Assembly (NCBI GenBank): GCA_025331565.1
Contig: JAFREQ010000009.1
Span: forward strand, 4,205,501-4,269,500
Length of the DNA: 64,000 bases
Origin: Holacanthus passer
Lineage: Eukaryota; Chordata; Actinopteri; Pomacanthidae
Direction: 5' to 3'
Shown in pieces: positions 49,110 through 63,785 of the stretch (positions are counted from its first letter, which is position 1; every line of letters starts with the position of its first letter). The notes under the pieces were generated by a model. That model did not search any database. It was given only the letters and a program-made list of their open reading frames with translations, and was not told the origin of the DNA. The translations under genes were made by a program, and so were the position numbers.

Positions 49110-52100
49110 ATGTGCACCTGGTGAGATTAAAGCCTGCCTTTGTTTTACCTGCTTCATTTTAAATTCTGCTTTGAAGGTTTTCTTCCGTGCAGCTTCGTGC
49201 ATTAAAGAACGAGCCGAGGAGACTCACAAAGGGTTTTAATAGGATGTATTTACCCACGGCTGTCGTGTTTTATTCCGAGATTTAGTCTTTTAATTTATCT
49301 CTGATAGTTGGTCAAAGGCTTCATTTGCTCAAAGTGGGAAAAATTTGATCCTCTCTTGTTGCAGCAGAGGTTTGATTTTCTTGGATTCAGTTCCCACTAA
49401 AAGGGCCCACACAGTCATTTCTGCTTACATTTCACTTTCAGAACATGAATTCTTTCCTAGAGTCACATGATACCAGAAGTGTCTAAGTGTAAAAATCTGA
49501 CTAGGTAAGATTGCTCCTGCAAAGTGTACATTAGGTACAAAGTTTTGTCTTCACTCCCAAGAAATCAACCTGTCACAGCCTTTTAACAGCTGACATTAAA
49601 GCACATTTCAAAGGTCTTTCAGGTTTTCACACCTTGACCAGCTCTGTTATCATTTACCTGCATTATAAAGACTGACACAAGGTCTAATTGCATCGCTCTG
49701 AGATATCTTGTCAGTGCCAGACAGTGCTGACTTTGCTTATACCAGAGGAAATAACTGTGGTTCCTTTGTGTGTTTCTCTGTGCAGCGTCCAGCCTCTTGA
49801 ATGGACCACCGACCTCAAGAACCAGAAGTGAGTATTAGGAGAAATGCTGATTCCTCTTTAGCTGCCACGCTACTGCTATTTTGTGCTTCTGAACAGACAG
49901 TTGTATCAGATGTTGTGACTGTCTTTTTTTTTTTTTTTTTTTTTAGTTTTGATGGCATCGTGTTGGTGACCCAGAGTCATGAAACGCTGCCCTCTGAGCT
50001 CGAGTGTCTGAAAGCACCACTGCAGGACTACAGCTCTGTGAGTCCTCCTATCTTCAACCTCGCAAACCTGACAAAACTTTAACTTTCTCACCTGATCTGC
50101 CTTTGTCTCTTTCAGACCCTCACACACCAAACACAGATTACTGCGGGTCATGGTGACACCATGAACCCAAAAATAAGACAAAATGGTGTCATGTAGGACT
50201 TGAATAAAACAATAGATTTTTGGATTAATTCTGATTTTAGGTTCAGTTATCCATATTGAGCCTCAACATCCCTAAAATCCTTTTGCATCTTTTCCCTTAG
50301 TGAAATGTGTACATTTGTGAGAAATGTTATGTGTAGATTGTAGTTGGGTTTCTTGTTCTAAATGGTTCAGTTAAGGATACATCATGTGTAAGACATTTAC
50401 ATTGTGGAAGTCAAGTTGTGACTCACACAAAAAGGTTATTTTCAGTCAAAAAGTAAAACATAGGAAAGCTGCAGATTTGTGTGACAGAAAGATGTTGGCA
50501 AAATATAGAAGTGACTTCATATTTATGTAAAAAGATTAATTGGAGGGATCACATGACTGTTAATAGGATAGGAAAGCAGGAAAAAACTCTTGGCTGCACA
50601 AAGTCCTATTTATTTTATCCAGACTTTGCTCAAATCTTTTTTTTTTTTCTTGTGAATTATTGGATTATTCCACTTCTTCATTCAGGATTGGCCATGTACT
50701 GCACAACCAATGACAACAGGTCACAAGCAGGTCATTAGCAAAAAAAGACTGGATACCACTGCACTAAAAGATCTGACGGCATCACCCTTCAACTGCTGTA
50801 AATAAAGATTGACTGTGAAGTTTTTAATCTCTCCAGCTTCGTTTTGTTTCCAAAGTTTCAGAATTGCCAACAATCCCAGTATTGCAGGCGATCACTAACA
50901 GTAGGTGGTGTTACATGTTGTGTTACTTTCCTTTTCTTCTCTTCCTCTAGGTGGACAGTGGTCTGGGGGAGGAGGTGGTGGTCCTGAGGATCCCTGGTCT
51001 CCCTGGTAATCGCCTGGTGTTTGCCTCCACCGGCCCGGTAAACCGCGACTATGATGACATCAGGCGCTTCAGTGACGCAGCCGCCAAAGGCATCAAACGG
51101 TCAGTGGATAGTAGCTGATTTTTTTTCCCTCCCTTAGTGTCTGATATTGCTGTTTTACCTCCAACTTTCTTTGCTGTCTTGCTCATATGTGTGTCCTGTC
51201 AGGGCTTTGAAAGCAGGCATGCAGCGCCCCCTGCTGGTCTGCCCTCCACACAAGGACTATAAGAACAGCACTCTGGTGGCTGCACTCGGGGCCCTTCAGG
51301 CTCTCTACATGGTAAGAAAAGACAGCAACTCATTCTCATCCTGGACCTACATAAATGTGTCTTGGATGATCAGACCACAAGTGAACAGGTTTAAAGGCCA
51401 CTTAGTTCTTTGTCTGTTTAGTTTACTAGTCATGTGAAGTACTACTTTGCTAATACGCTGGGAAAACAGTTATATAATGTGTTCTGTGGTGAGTTTGACT
51501 GTGGGCATTGACAAAGCTAATTAAAATATGCTCTTGGTTACACTGCAAGAAATGTAGGATCCAGTGTTTTCATAATTGTCCCATACCAGAGACAAAAAAG
51601 ATATTTTAGCTTCTGTTGCACAGACTGGAGTCCTCCAACTTTATTCAAGTGTAATATTAAATTGCTGGAGAACTAGAAGTGTTAATTTTTTTTGTGTGTG
51701 TGTGAAGCTCTAAAAACAAAAAACACATTAGGAGGTGGTCAGGGACGCATTTGTAGAATAATGTGAATTAATGCTTGACAAAAGTGAAGTGCATCTGTAT
51801 GAATTTACTACTAAAATGACAACTCCTCAAAACTACAAGAGGTTTGCTGTGCCCAATGACTTGGTTCAAGTCCATACTTGACATGTATCAGCTATCCACC
51901 ACTCTCTGTATGTGTGGTTGAATTTAGCAGTTTTCAGTGTTTACTGCAAATTTCAATACATTAACTCACTCCAGGTATTTTCCAGGTGTGAACTGTGGTC
52001 TGTCTCAACTGTACCTGCATGTATTTAGATATAAGATAGTAGCTCTGCGCCTGGCAAAAATACTCACTTGTTATAATCTTTTTTTTCCCCACCAAAGCCT

Positions 52101-55100
52101 TTAGAAGTGAGGGAGGGGAATGTCAAACCCGTCAACTACAAGGTGTGTGTTCTGGGGCTGTGGACTACTCAGGAGGCAGAAGGACAGAGACTGGTGAAGC
52201 TGGCCGATGCTCTGGAGAGTGGAAGGTGGGTCAAATACTTCGCCTCATTGCTTCAGATTTCTCATGTTGTGTTGCTCACTCGCACAACCAGCTGTCCTGT
52301 TTCTCCTCAGAGTGGCATGTCGTGACATTGGTGGCTCAGATCCTGAACGTATGGCCGCTCCTCGTGTGGCTGATTACGTACAGGAACTCTTCAAGGACAG
52401 CCCTGTGAAGGTAGCGGGGAATATATCATATGTGCAAACAGAAACACACAATCCTATTTTTTTTTTTTTTTTTTTTTTTTTATTGTTGGTCTTCTGTTTT
52501 TTGTTTCTCTTTCACATATCTCTGTTTATTCACCTGTAGGTCGAAGTGGTGAGCGACCTGATGGTTCTGGAGAAGGAGTATCCCTGTCTGGCTGCAGTCA
52601 ACCGCTGTGCCAACAGTAGGAGAACATATTTTGTTTTTATCACTCATTAACAACACAGATTTCCACGACTGCTAAATGGCTAAATGTTGATTTTCAAAGA
52701 TGTTTGCGTACTTGCTCAAAGTTTCCTCCTCATACAGGTGTACCTCGTCACCAGGCCCGAGTTATCAAACTACAGTACTGTGGAGAGGGACCAGTCCAAA
52801 AGACGCTCATGTTGGTGGGAAAGGTGAGAGGAGACTCTCAGACTTCTCTCCAATAACATATTAAGGGAAAGCTTGACATTTATCTGTTGGACTGAAAACA
52901 CTTGAATTACATTACACAAGCTACAGTATATGGATAAATTAGCTATTGTATTTGTTTTTGGAGCCGTAAACAATGGCTGTAGTCTATAGTGTGGCTGAGA
53001 TGGAACATGGTGGAAAACTTTATACTTAGCTGTATATTTGGTGATCTAACAGATTTGATTTAAGTTCAAGTTGATACCAGTGTGAGTAAATAATCTTTCA
53101 ACTGCAGAACCTAATTTTTCTCAGATTTTCATAATGCTCTTTAACAGACAGATGCACAAACATAACTTTTAAGCAAAGCTGCAATAATTGGCCTGTTGGC
53201 AGAAAATTATGTGCAAGTATTTTCACAAATAATCGTTGTAGTCATTTCTTACAACATTTACTGGTCCGAGCTTCTTAAATGTGAAGATTTTGCACTTTTC
53301 TTTAACACAATGGTGAATTGAATATCTTTGGTTTTTTGAGTGTTGGTTTGACAAACAAGAAAATTGAAGAAGTCGCTGTATAATACAGCAGATAATTTAA
53401 TCTTTAGTTGCAACCCTACATTCAAGTTAATCAGGGAGAGACTTAAGGAAGGAACACTGGGTTTGATTGGTTAGGTGTTGGCCAGTAACTAGAGGTTCCT
53501 TCTTATGTTGTCTTTCCAGGGCATCACCTATGACACAGGTGGAGCCGACATCAAGGCTGGTGGTTTCATGGCTGGGATGCACAGGGACAAGTGTGGAGCC
53601 GCTGCTGTGGCCGGCTTCTTCCAGGTGAATGGACCCCCATCCCCACCCCTGCACCTGAATAATACACCCTTTGGGAGCTTTTACTACAAGTCCACACCTT
53701 AGGACTTGGAGTAAATATTAAGCAGTTGTAACATGGACAAGGGTGCTGCTGAGTCATGATTAGTATATTGGATGCAAAAGTGTAAAGCGAACATACACTC
53801 AGATTTACTGTGTGTTCTTGAAACATCTTAACATGGATAGTGAAGCTTGAAGTTTTATGTTTTTAAGTTTTCAGCACTGTTCCCTTCATAACTTTCCCCT
53901 TGCTCTCTAGATTCTAGCCAAGCTGAAGCCAAAACATCTGAAGGTCATTGGCTCCATGGCCATGGTGAGGAACAGTGTTGGTGCAGGTTGGTGTAAATCC
54001 ATTTTTTTATTCCATTATGCATGTCCCTGTTTACATTTCTTAGTGAGATCTGTGTTCTACTGCCTCCTCTCAAATGACTGTATGTGTGTGTTCTCAGACT
54101 GCTACGTGGCTGATGAACTGGTGGTTTCCCGTGCGGGTCGCAGAGTGAGAGTGGGAAACACAGATGCCGAGGGGCGGATGGTGATGGTTGACCTGCTCTG
54201 TGAGATGAAGGAGAAGGTTACAAAAACCAGTTATAAATACTTCTCAACTGATTTGTACATCCTGACCCCCTTTTCTGCACGTCTATCCCATCTCAATCTG
54301 ATCGTGTGATCTGTGTCTGCAGGCGATACGTGAGACTTCTCCTCAGCTGTTTACTATTGCTACTCTGACTGGTCACGCCATCAGAGCCATGGGACCCGAA
54401 TACTCTGTGAGTGCTGCTGCTGAAACATAGACAATACAGCCTTTTACTGAGAGATACCAAACATTACAAATTTAAATAATCCACTGCTGTAGAAATCCTT
54501 GTTTGTACTGGGTTCAGTTTTGATTTTCTCTTTGTAGATTATCATGGATAATGGACCGGCCCATCGCAGCAAAAACGCTGCTCAGTGGCAAAAAGGTGAG
54601 AAAACTCTATGGATGATTTGAACATGAAAAGTGGTTTGACAACATAGTCTTAATTCAACTTATTAGGTTTTTTCCAGAGCTTTCAACTGCTCATAACAAC
54701 AGTGGTGATACCATTCATATGTATCACTGTTTCATCATGGTTATGGATTCAATCCCTCCTTTGTTAGTGGTTCAGTGCTTCAGAAAGTGTTATCCCCCCC
54801 GCCCAAATCACTGATGAGCACATGGCCTTCGTCCTCTTTCTTGCAGCTGGAGAAGTGTTGGGCGACATGTTCGAGGTGTCCAGTATCAGACGAGAGGACT
54901 ACGAGTTTCACAAGGGCAAGTCTGAGTACGAGGACATCCTGCAGTGCAACAATCTGCCGTCCTCAGCGACACCTCGAGGGCATCAGACCCCTGCAGCTTT
55001 CCTCATCATGACCTCAGGGCTCGACAAGGTGCTCATATGTTTCAGAATAACTTATGTATCTGTAAGTATGAAATTATAATATTGGAGAAGTGCAGTGATT

Positions 55101-55270
55101 AACTTGTGTTATTACTGTCATTTCCAATGCAGCATGGTGTGGATTCTGACACACCTCTGCCCTACTCCCACATTGACATTGCTGGGTCCAGTGGTCCTTT
55201 CCCCGGTGTCCCAACAGGAGCCCCCGTCCTTGCAATGGCAACCCACTACATCATGCCCGATGGACTCTAA
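49110..55270 (+). CDS. M17 leucyl aminopeptidase family protein, W07G4.4 type, 16 coding exons
   Basis: Coding exons: 49110-49120, 49786-49827, 49947-50037, 50951-51099, 51203-51311, 52098-52225, 52311-52410, 52540-52615, 52738-52823, 53520-53624, 53911-53986, 54098-54216, 54323-54406, 54538-54595, 54847-55028 and 55133-55270. Phase is continuous over 517 residues. The first coding exon holds only 11 nt (MCT plus two bases). The C-terminal half carries every metal and catalytic residue of the M17 fold with the expected spacing: Lys264, Asp269, Lys276 (catalytic), Asp287, Asp347, Glu349 and Arg351 (catalytic), in GKGITYDTGG, DIKAGGF and NTDAEGRM. A two-metal aminopeptidase acting on short peptides, probably cytosolic and hexameric, is therefore likely. 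LAP3 and NPEPL1 were considered, but the DTGGADIKAG and SSGPFPGVPTGAPV blocks fit better the group annotated after C. elegans W07G4.4. Substrate and physiological role are unknown to me. Confidence 0.9.
52457..52482. repeat. Poly(T) run
   Basis: A near-uninterrupted T run in the intron before the exon starting at 52540. It may be a reversed retroelement tail or an expanded polypyrimidine tract. Confidence 0.8.
53177..53416 (+). repeat. Interspersed repeat with GCTGCAATAA/TTAGTTGCAACC ends (copy 2)
   Basis: The best-preserved copy of the family also seen at 3871 and 57531. It starts AGCTGCAATAATTGG and ends CTTTAGTTGCAACC. The two ends are inverse to each other, suggesting a small DNA transposon derivative. 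The internal block GAATATCTTTGGTTTTTTGA then TTGACAAACAAGAAAATTGA fits the fish consensus I recall. It sits in an intron of the M17 gene. Confidence 0.6.
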
Positions 55271-55639
55271 ATCCCCAGTATAAAAAGTCTACGGTGTCTG
55301 CACTCAGTCCCAACACAAATTCGGAACCGTCCAAATATAATTGAAATCCCTGCCACGACACGTAATACAAAATGAGTATTTTTTTCACACCTCAGATTGT
55401 TTTTCTGCAGGAATGTTCTTTTCTCTCTTTTATAAGATCTTGTGAGATTCATTCTATCTGCAACCAAGTGTCAAATGACCCTGTTCTTGTGGCCTGGATC
55501 AATACATATACTCAGGGGTTAAATGGCAGAAAAAAAAAACACCATCCATTTATGTGTCTGTATGTGTGTGACAAACCAGGACATGGTTGTGTGATCCGTG
55601 ACACTGTGTGTGAGCCAAACCAAGCACTCTTCGTTGATT

Positions 55640-55645
55640 AATAAA
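55640..55645 (+). other. M17 aminopeptidase polyadenylation signal
   Basis: AATAAA about 370 bp after the stop at 55268-55270, within an AT-rich context. It defines a probable 3'UTR from 55271. Confidence 0.6.
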
Positions 55646-55669
55646 ACAAAATTACAATATAAAAGGTCA

Positions 55670-56220
55670 CTGTGTTCTGTTTGTACAATTATTTTGCACA
55701 GGTTTACATATTACACATAGGTTATCACATGGGAAAGAATAGGAAGAAGAAATTTACCTTTGCAGGAAAAAACAAAAAAACATGTTCTTGTCTCACAATA
55801 AAAACATACAGATGCGTGACATAGACACAGCTGACATATTGCCTCATATACACATGAAGTAATGCCTCTACATGTATTCATACATGCGTAGGTGTACACA
55901 CGTTCAAAGTATTTTATTTGGGGACAAAACGTCTTTAGAAAATTGAAAAGGTTTGCATTAAAAGTTTAAAAAATGTATGTGTAGTAGCAAAAAATGTTGC
56001 GGTAAATAACAATAAAACAAACAAAACAAACAAAATTTATGGTCCTTACACTATAATACAGTTACCACAAATACCACATTCATTGTTTCAAATGAAAAGG
56101 TGCATGGTCTTCAATCCCCCCCTTTCTTGCATGTCTTTAAATATTTGTCAAAAGGTCTCAAATTCCCCAAAATGTCACATAAACTTAGGCAAAAAATTGA
56201 TTGTCCTATTTATCCTCTCC
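55670..56220. other. Intergenic spacer before pcna
   Basis: AT-rich sequence between the M17 polyadenylation signal and the pcna promoter, including an AAAACAAAC-type short repeat near 56010-56035. No gene or strong motif was seen. Confidence 0.55.
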
Positions 56221-56224
56221 AATA

Positions 56225-56535
56225 TGGCCGCCGTCAGCGTCCAATCGTTTTAGCGGGTGGGCAGTACCCGGAAATGACGCAAAGACGCTGAGTCTTTAAA
56301 AGCTGACATTAGCGCGGGCTTCCAGCTCAAAGCTTCCCGGTGCAGTGAGACTTGTGTCTGCAGGTTGGACTCCTGTGTGTTAACAACACAAAGCCTGGAC
56401 TTTTAGAGCAGTCTCTCTGCCTCCTACTCGCTCACAACTCAAACCACAGCCTCCATTTTGACGTAGCTTCGCTACAGGCGACGAAAACAACTCTCTTCGT
56501 TTCAATCTACGCAGACTAAAAACAGCACAGTCACC
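56225..56535 (+). promoter_or_regulatory. pcna: pcna promoter and 5'UTR
   Basis: A TATA-less, G+C-rich stretch precedes the pcna ATG. A CCAAT box lies at 56241-56245, and a combined ETS/CRE-like site CCGGAAATGACGC at 56268-56280. A GCGCGGG block lies near 56312-56318. Transcription probably begins around 56290-56350, which would give a 5'UTR of about 200 nt. CRE and E2F inputs are established for mammalian PCNA promoters. Whether these sites work here is inferred. Confidence 0.55.
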
Positions 56536-59219
<2,684 letters not shown>

Positions 59220-59690
59220 GTTTATAACAGGCCAAAAAGGGAGAATAGAGAAAAGCAGGCGACTGGGACTTGTCCAGAGTGATTGAAGGGCTGAAGTGAT
59301 CTCATAGTGGTCCATAATCCTGCTGTCTGAGGTTTTTGATGTCTTCCTGTCTAATGAGATACACAGCAGGAGGTTTAGTGTCAACTTTTATTAGACGTCA
59401 GCGGTCGCCTGTATGAATGATGCCATCTGTGTGATGTGATAACGCTTCAGCGCTTTGCCTCTGAAGAGGTGTTCAGAGTGGCTGGCTGTGGTCCCGACAG
59501 CCCCGGTGTAAATTTCAGCACTTGTTCACTCCACTTTGGTGTCTTTCTCTCTCTCCATTTTTGCCCATTTTGGGAAAGCAGATTTCAAGTATCCCATTCC
59601 TTCTTGTAGATAACACATTTGTAAATACTTCCCGTGGTTTTGAACTGTCAACCTGCCCCAAATGTTTTTGTATTCATTGGTTCAGTCCAA

Positions 59691-59696
59691 AATAAA
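59691..59696 (+). other. pcna: pcna polyadenylation signal
   Basis: AATAAA about 470 bp after the stop, preceded by a non-coding 3'UTR with no other canonical hexamer. Confidence 0.7.
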
Positions 59697-60720
59697 TGAT
59701 TCAAGTTGTTTCCAATATTTTTGTGCGTTTCTTCCCATTTGTTGACAACAGCTGCTCATAGACTAAAGACAGTTATACTGTGCCTGCAGGTCTTCAGAGT
59801 GTTTCAATTTGAAATTATATTGAACAATGTGCGGCCTAAAAAGTCCAGTCACATTTTTACATTTCAGTCTCAAGTCTTGATTTCAACCAATTTATTGCAC
59901 TCTGTTGGACTCTTTGATCTCATGTAAAGCCCATAGCCAAGCTAATGATCACCCTTAATCTGAATCTGATGTACTTGCCTGCTGCACTGAAGCCTGTAGG
60001 GGAAAGGCCTCATTTTAGATAACTTTATTCCTTTTGTACTTTTCTTGGGGTCTTTTTTTTTTTTACAGAGAGCAAACTAAAACTATTGCAGCATCTGTAT
60101 GACACAAGGTATGTTGGAATTTGTTTACACTACCAGCAAGTAATTAGTCGCTTCCTCATTGTATGTCAGTTATTCAAATGATGTGAACTCGTGTGCAGTT
60201 CCTCTGTCCTTCACTCATTTACACAGAACAGTTACTTCACTATCAATTTTTTTGTCAGTTTCTTTGTGAAATCTGGTCCGTAATCAAAATTTAAATGGCT
60301 CCTATGATTGATATAAATTACATGATTAGATTGTTATTGCTGATGCATTTTACTGTTGTATCACTTCTTTAACTACTTTCTTTTTTGGAATCAGGCCCAT
60401 TCAACAGGCCACAAGACAAATCTGAGGGATTGTGAGATGATTACAATCAAGAGAAAAACAAAAGTTCTGCTACACAGATTTGTAGTCATGTTTTGGACTC
60501 TTAAAATCTGCTTTTTTGTTAAATAATGGTTAATTTCAGCTCTTTGGGCCTCAAACATTCATTGAAATGAAACCATCAGAAGTTTCAAGGCAATGTTTTA
60601 GTAAAACTGCTGATGTGTGAAAAGAGGCCCAAACTTGATGAAGTCAAAAATGTTGAAAACCACTGGTTAATCTTTAACAACACATTGCATTTTATAAGCA
60701 TATTACATGTTTTTGATGTA

Positions 60721-60896
60721 AAATCTTAATCTGAAAAATAACTATTGCTGTAGTGGAGTAAAAAGGACAATCTACTTCTGAAATGTAGAGTAGAAGCATA
60801 AAGTAACATAAAATGAACGTTTTAAAGTTAAGTACCTCAATATTACACTTAAGTACAGTAGATGAGTAGATGTACTTTGTTACTTTCCACCTCAGG
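60721..60896 (+). repeat. Dispersed teleost repeat (TGTAGTGGAGTAAAAAG type)
   Basis: Blocks TGCTGTAGTGGAGTAAAAAG, TCTGAAATGTAGAGTAGAAG and ACTTAAGTACAGTAGATGAG followed by TTTGTTACTTTCCACC match a repeat I recall as abundant in many fish. No coding capacity is visible. Confidence 0.6.
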
Positions 60897-61633
60897 GAGT
60901 CTGAATGCTTTGAGATCTTTGGACATTGCTGCAGCAGTAATGAGATGTAGCCGCTAGATGGTGCTCTTTTACTACCTTTGTTGAGAAAGCTCTAGTCACC
61001 TGTCAGGTCACATATGTGGAATCATATTCTGAAGAAATTTACTTTTAATTTCAATTTGTTGGCTTTCCTAAAAGGATGAAAAATCAAAAAGATTTATTTT
61101 GCTCTCTGTGATAGAAAAGACCTCAACATCAAACTGATAATACTTACTTCTACTGACCAATAAAGTTTTTTGAATTGAACTAGATTGAATTGACTGTCAG
61201 CCAGTATCAAGGACATTTTACCTCAATGTATTTCAGTTATTCAACCAAATTACAGGGATTTAGACAACTCTCTGAGCTGTTACCTCACAGATGTCATCAG
61301 AGTTGTTGGAGAGCTGCAGGTTTGTTTTCATGCAGGTCACTGAGCAAACTGAAAAAAAAACTGCTGAATATTCAGAGAATTCACTCAACATGCAGCCAGA
61401 AATACACGAGAGACTGTCTGTGTCTGTGTGTGTCTGTCTGTGTGCCTGTCTGTCTGCAGATGATTGATGCTTACTGCGTTTTAGTGCAGTTGGTATCGTA
61501 CAGTCAGACACTTTTAATCCCCACAAAGCTTTAATCTGACTGGCAGCTGCATCTGACTCTTGCCTAAACTGAACTACTGTACACAGCATATAATGACATA
61601 ATGTGACAGGAAGGTAATGCTTTCTTTGATTTG

Positions 61634-61772
61634 TCTGCTTAAGAGAATAGTTTGACATTTAGGTAAACAGATGAGAAGACTGATACCTTGTCATGACTGG
61701 CATCAATCATCTCATCTACCTACTTAAGAAAGTGAATAAGCATATTTCACAAAATGTCAAACTTTCACCACA
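61634..61772. repeat. Foldback repeat of the intron 1 TIR family
   Basis: The left half (GAGAATAGTTTGACATTTAG ... AGATGAGAAGACTGATACC) is answered by the right half (GGCATCAATCATCTCATCTA ... GTGAATAAGCATATTTCACA AAATGTCAAACT) in inverse orientation. It is both ends of the family at 13249-14055 with almost no interior. Confidence 0.65.
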
Positions 61773-62910
61773 CCATCCATCCATCTTTATTTTTTCTCTA
61801 TCTTATTCCCATAAACAGGCTCATTTTCTCATTTTCCAGGCCATCACTGTAAAATCTGATTTTGCTCTTAACCATCCTGGTTGAATAAAGAATGAAAGCA
61901 GCCTGAGGTAGAGACAGCAGAGCATAGACAGAGCAGATTATAAACTCACAGTAGATTGCCTGCCAGTGTAATCCCAGACTCCCCTGGAATATCAAAATGC
62001 ATCTGCTGAAAGGGCTGGAAAAGAGGATTGTATTTTTGGTGGATTTGTTTATTCCACATGTGATAATGTATTTCATAAGCATGTCTGTTGGAGTTGTGGA
62101 AATCCACACCAGCTACCACCAGCTTTCTACTCTGTCCTGAATTGTTCGGAAAACTTGTGAGAGAAGCTGTACTCCCAGTATTTTATTTTCTAAAACCCAA
62201 TGTACTGCAGCCGTGGGTTTATCTGATAGAGCCACAGATAAGCGATGAAGTGTGTCTCTTCAGATGCAGAGCAGAGAAAAGAGGTGGCACTGTCATCTTA
62301 GGAAGTGACCGATAAAGCAAAGCGACGGCGGAGCCATTTAAGCTGCCTCAATATTTAATTAACCACCGCCATCCAGGTTAAAATTAATTACTTCCTGGAA
62401 CAGAGCAAGGAGGGTTCGACCTGATTGGGGTTCCCGCTTCTGAAATGGCCAAATGGAAATTGCAGACTGCAGCTCCAGGCATGCTTGATAATGACGAATA
62501 ATGTCAGAGCTGTAATTATGAGATATATTTAATGGTGAGAGGAGATTTAGACTGAATCAGGCCAGTCAGACAATGTCAGAGCTGCACAAGTTTGAAACTT
62601 ACATCATTCAAGTACAGAACTTCTGTATCTGCATCATCATGCTGACTTGTGATGTTTTACTTGGATCTACTGTTTACTACTGTTTGCTTCATTTAACGAG
62701 CACAATGCTGCTTATCATCTGTGACATTTCTTTTTTTTTCTCCATTGTCTATTTAAGAACAACACAACACACACAGAGGTATTACATAAACAAAGGGTTA
62801 GTTTATTTGTGTCTTTCACTACAAGGCAATCTGGAGCGTTTTACATAAGATGTAAAAGGGCAGAGTTTTTTCATTGCAGGACACTTTATACTTCATGTAA
62901 GTAATCATGT

Positions 62911-63129
62911 AGTAATCTCCTTTATCCAATCATGTGTTTGACAAAGTGTTGAACCTCTCTCCATCCTCGCTTGTGAACGACTGAGTCTTTCCAGGATGAA
63001 CCTTTCATACCCAATCATGATACTATCACCTGTTACCAATGAACCTGTTTACCTGTGGAATGATCCAAACAGGTGTTTTTGGATCAGTCCACAACTTTCA
63101 CAGTCTTTTGTTGCTCCTGTCCCAACTAC
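62911..63129 (-). mobile_element. Tc1/mariner-like deletion derivative (copy C)
   Basis: The stretch is the reverse complement of the right part of copy A, down to shared details such as ACCTTTCATACCCAATCATG and ATACTATCACCTGTTACCAA. It also shares the junction CCAATCATGTGTTTGACAAA that joins distant parts of the parent transposase. Both outer terminal repeats are lost. Confidence 0.75.
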
Positions 63130-63512
63130 ACACTACTTCAAGGTTAAGTTATGTTGATGGACACTGACTTTGGGCCCCTTTGACCATTTGGTTCTGGGCC
63201 CAGTAAAATAACCTTGATCTTTAGCTCACGATCTTTACAACTTAAAAGCATATTAACAGACAAAATCTGTGCAAAAATAATACTTTTCGCAGCCTTTCAG
63301 CTGTGTTTAAACTCTTATAAATTCAGAATGAAGAAACAAAGATATAACTTAAGCCTAGGCTTTAATTTAAAATGTTATTTGTATTTCATTCCTTTATATT
63401 TTATTGCGTTCTTACTATCCTTACATACATTTGGCTTGGATGTAGTCTGTTGCATTCAAGTGAACCTGATCTCTACAGTGTTATCAGGAAGCTGCATTCC
63501 TGCATCTCTCTG

Positions 63513-63533
63513 ACTCTCTCTCTCTCTCTCTCT
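63513..63533. repeat. (CT)n microsatellite
   Basis: CT dinucleotides over about 21 bases. Confidence 0.9.
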
Positions 63534-63569
63534 TCTGTCTCTGTCTGGCCTTTAAATTGCTTTCTGGAG

Positions 63570-63785
63570 GCAGGGGATTTTGGCCGGGGAGATAAGGGGA
63601 ATGGGATGAAACACTCTCGCTGGCTGTCTTTCTCTGCGAGGCAGTGGGAGTCTACTGAGCGCCGTCCATTTACTGAGACAGGGGAGAGAGAGCAGGTTGC
63701 ACTCGCTCATCCCTCGGGTCAGCGAGGCCGGAGAGACGCCGGCGACATGTTTCAAACCCATTTCAAACCGCCCTCAGCCTTATCG
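63570..63785. promoter_or_regulatory. CpG-rich patch, possible start of a downstream gene
   Basis: In otherwise AT-rich sequence this stretch has more than ten CpG dinucleotides (for example GAGCGCCGTCC and GAGACGCCGGCGACATG). The ATG at 63746 opens a frame that soon ends and resembles nothing known. It could be a 5'UTR or promoter of a gene beyond the window. Evidence is compositional only. Confidence 0.3.

Noticed and set aside
49110..55270. Assignment as LAP3 or NPEPL1
   Set aside because: Sequence around the metal ligands and the C-terminal SSGPFPGVPTGAPV block differ from both as I recall them.
62400..62440. Possible tRNA or SINE B-box (GGTTCGACC)
   Set aside because: No matching A-box at the right distance and no cloverleaf could be drawn.
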